Shown piece by piece: positions 11,882-12,891 of a stretch of DNA of 12,891 nucleotides. Source of the DNA: Bacillota bacterium. GTDB lineage: Bacteria > Bacillota > Thermosediminibacteria > Thermosediminibacterales > Thermosediminibacteraceae. Numbering within the stretch: position 1 is the stretch's first letter; the number at the start of each line of letters is the position of its first letter. The notes beneath the pieces were generated by a model. The model had not been told where the DNA came from, searched no databases, and saw only the letters and a program-made list of their open reading frames with translations. The position numbers and the translations under genes are program-made. The stretch spans positions 1-12,891 of the forward strand of contig QGUT01000038.1 in the NCBI GenBank assembly GCA_003242255.1. The letters are read 5' to 3'.

Positions 11882-12891
11882 TTGAATCTATATCACTCGG
11901 TGACGCTGGACATTAAAAAATGTAAAGGGTGTACCAACTGCATAAAGGGATGTCCCACTGAAGCTATCAGAGTGAGGAACGGAAAGGCACAAATAATGCA
12001 GGAAAAATGCATCGACTGCGGCGAATGTATAAGAATTTGTCCGAACCAGGCCAAGTTTGCTGTGACCGATGACATCGTAAAGCTAAAGTCCTATAAGTTC
12101 AAAGTCGCCTTGCCGGCTCCCAGTTTTTATGCCCAGTTCAAAGAAGGGACATCTAAAGAGGCTATCAATGCCGCTTTGATAGCTTGCGGCTTTGATGAGG
12201 TCTATGAAGTCCCTTTGGCGGCTGAAGAAGTAACCGTCGCCATAAGGGAATATATAAGAGAAAATAAAGATAGAGATATAAGGCCCTTTATTTCTTCCTC
12301 TTGTCCAGCGGTCTTGCGCTTGATACGGGTGCGTTTCCCCGAACTCATAAGAAATATAGTGCCGGTGAAAGCTCCTGTAGAAATAGCTGCCAAAAGGGCT
12401 AAGGAGATCTTAAAAAAGCTGTACCGACTGGATAATGAGGAAGTTGGGGCCTTTTTCGTTAGTCCGTGCCCCGCAAAAGTGACGGCCGTAAAGCAGCCTC
12501 TGGGCACTCGCGAGTCCTACGTGGACGGAGTGCTTTCTATGAACAAGGTCTATGCAATGGTGCTGAAAAATCTCGGTAAAGGGGAACATCGCTCGATTTT
12601 CGGAACTTCCGGCAGTATGGGTGTTATCTGGGGACGGACGGGAGGAGAGAAAGAGGCTCTAGGTGTCGGCGACCGGTTGGCCGTCGATGGAATACAAAAT
12701 TGCATCGAGGTTCTGGAAGAAGTGGAACTGGGAAGGCTCGCCGATATAGGTTATCTCGAACTGCAGGCGTGCAGGGGTGGATGCATAGGGGGAGTGTTAG
12801 CACCCGAAAATCGGTTTATAGCCGGCGTGAGATTGAAAAAGCTGGCAGAAAATCTTGAGAGAGAGACCGGAATCGAAGAATCATCTGTAAT
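11882..12891 (+). CDS. HydS-like sensory [FeFe] hydrogenase, N-terminal part (3' truncated by window)
   Basis: The visible 336 residues start with two [4Fe-4S] ferredoxin motifs: C14, C17, C20, C24 and C43, C46, C49, C53. The [FeFe] hydrogenase domain follows. Loop 1 is SSSCPAV (cluster ligand C141), loop 2 is SPCPAKVTA (C196, K199) and loop 3 is ACRGGCIGG (C297, C301), so all four H-cluster ligands are present. The proton-relay Cys of TSCCP is Ser140, and the Glu of PCxxKxxE is Ala202. This pattern matches group C (HydS) putative sensors, which usually end in a PAS domain that would lie beyond the window. The start is uncertain: TTG 11882 is preceded by GGTGG (11872-11876), and GTG 11873 is also in frame. 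It lies 33 bases after the DRTGG-ATPase gene and probably belongs to the rex operon. A role in H2 or redox sensing is inferred. Confidence 0.85.
   Translation, partial: MNLYHSVTLDIKKCKGCTNCIKGCPTEAIRVRNGKAQIMQEKCIDCGECIRICPNQAKFAVTDDIVKLKSYKFKVALPAPSFYAQFKEGTSKEAINAALIACGFDEVYEVPLAAEEVTVAIREYIRENKDRDIRPFISSSCPAVLRLIRVRFPELIRNIVPVKAPVEIAAKRAKEILKKLYRLDNEEVGAFFVSPCPAKVTAVKQPLGTRESYVDGVLSMNKVYAMVLKNLGKGEHRSIFGTSGSMGVIWGRTGGEKEALGVGDRLAVDGIQNCIEVLEEVELGRLADIGYLELQACRGGCIGGVLAPENRFIAGVRLKKLAENLERETGIEESSV

Noticed and set aside
1..12891. CRISPR arrays, tRNA or rRNA genes, insertion sequences.
   Set aside because: No regularly spaced repeats, no tRNA or rRNA signatures, and no transposase or terminal inverted repeats were seen on either strand by eye.

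Overview
The window looks like chromosomal DNA of an anaerobic, probably thermophilic Firmicute of the Clostridia. Thermosediminibacter or Thermoanaerobacter relatives are plausible, but that is inferred from gene content and not from a database match. Supporting signs are a T-box-controlled valS, a Rex repressor with a clostridial-type operator, a sensory-type [FeFe] hydrogenase, TTG/GTG starts with strong purine-rich ribosome binding sites, and all genes on the + strand.

Positions 1-336 hold the C-terminal end of an ABC-2 transporter permease. Positions 338-2264 form a visibly AT-rich stretch of broken genes around one intact gene. In order they are a YjbQ-family gene lacking its N-terminal half, a frameshifted 3' remnant of a CPBP membrane protease gene, an intact CPBP protease gene, the last two helices of an MFS transporter, and a probable 5' fragment of another CPBP gene. 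The two remnants align to opposite ends of the intact gene, which suggests a decayed family of CPBP genes.

Positions 2265-4587 hold a secreted alkaline phosphatase with its own terminator, then a one-chain nucleotidyltransferase-HEPN protein with its own promoter. Positions 4593-8948 form the valS-folC unit: a consensus promoter, a complete T-box leader with a GUC (valine) specifier, valyl-tRNA synthetase, folylpolyglutamate synthase, and a terminator whose 3' arm also carries the ribosome binding site of the next gene. Positions 8949-10303 hold a small DUF2508-like protein and a lipoprotein FAD:protein FMN transferase (ApbE). The ApbE gene has a hairpin between its only purine-rich site and its start codon.

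Positions 10316 to the window end form a redox and hydrogen signalling module. It has a near-perfect Rex operator, rex with a TTG start, a protein fusing a DRTGG-type domain to an anti-sigma-like ATPase (overlapping rex by 4 bases), and a truncated HydS-like [FeFe] hydrogenase. The hydrogenase keeps its cluster ligands but lacks the usual proton-relay residues. Rex would report NADH/NAD+, the hydrogenase-like protein H2 or redox state, and the ATPase could pass the signal on. This is the most interesting functional unit here; the decayed CPBP locus is the most interesting evolutionary one.
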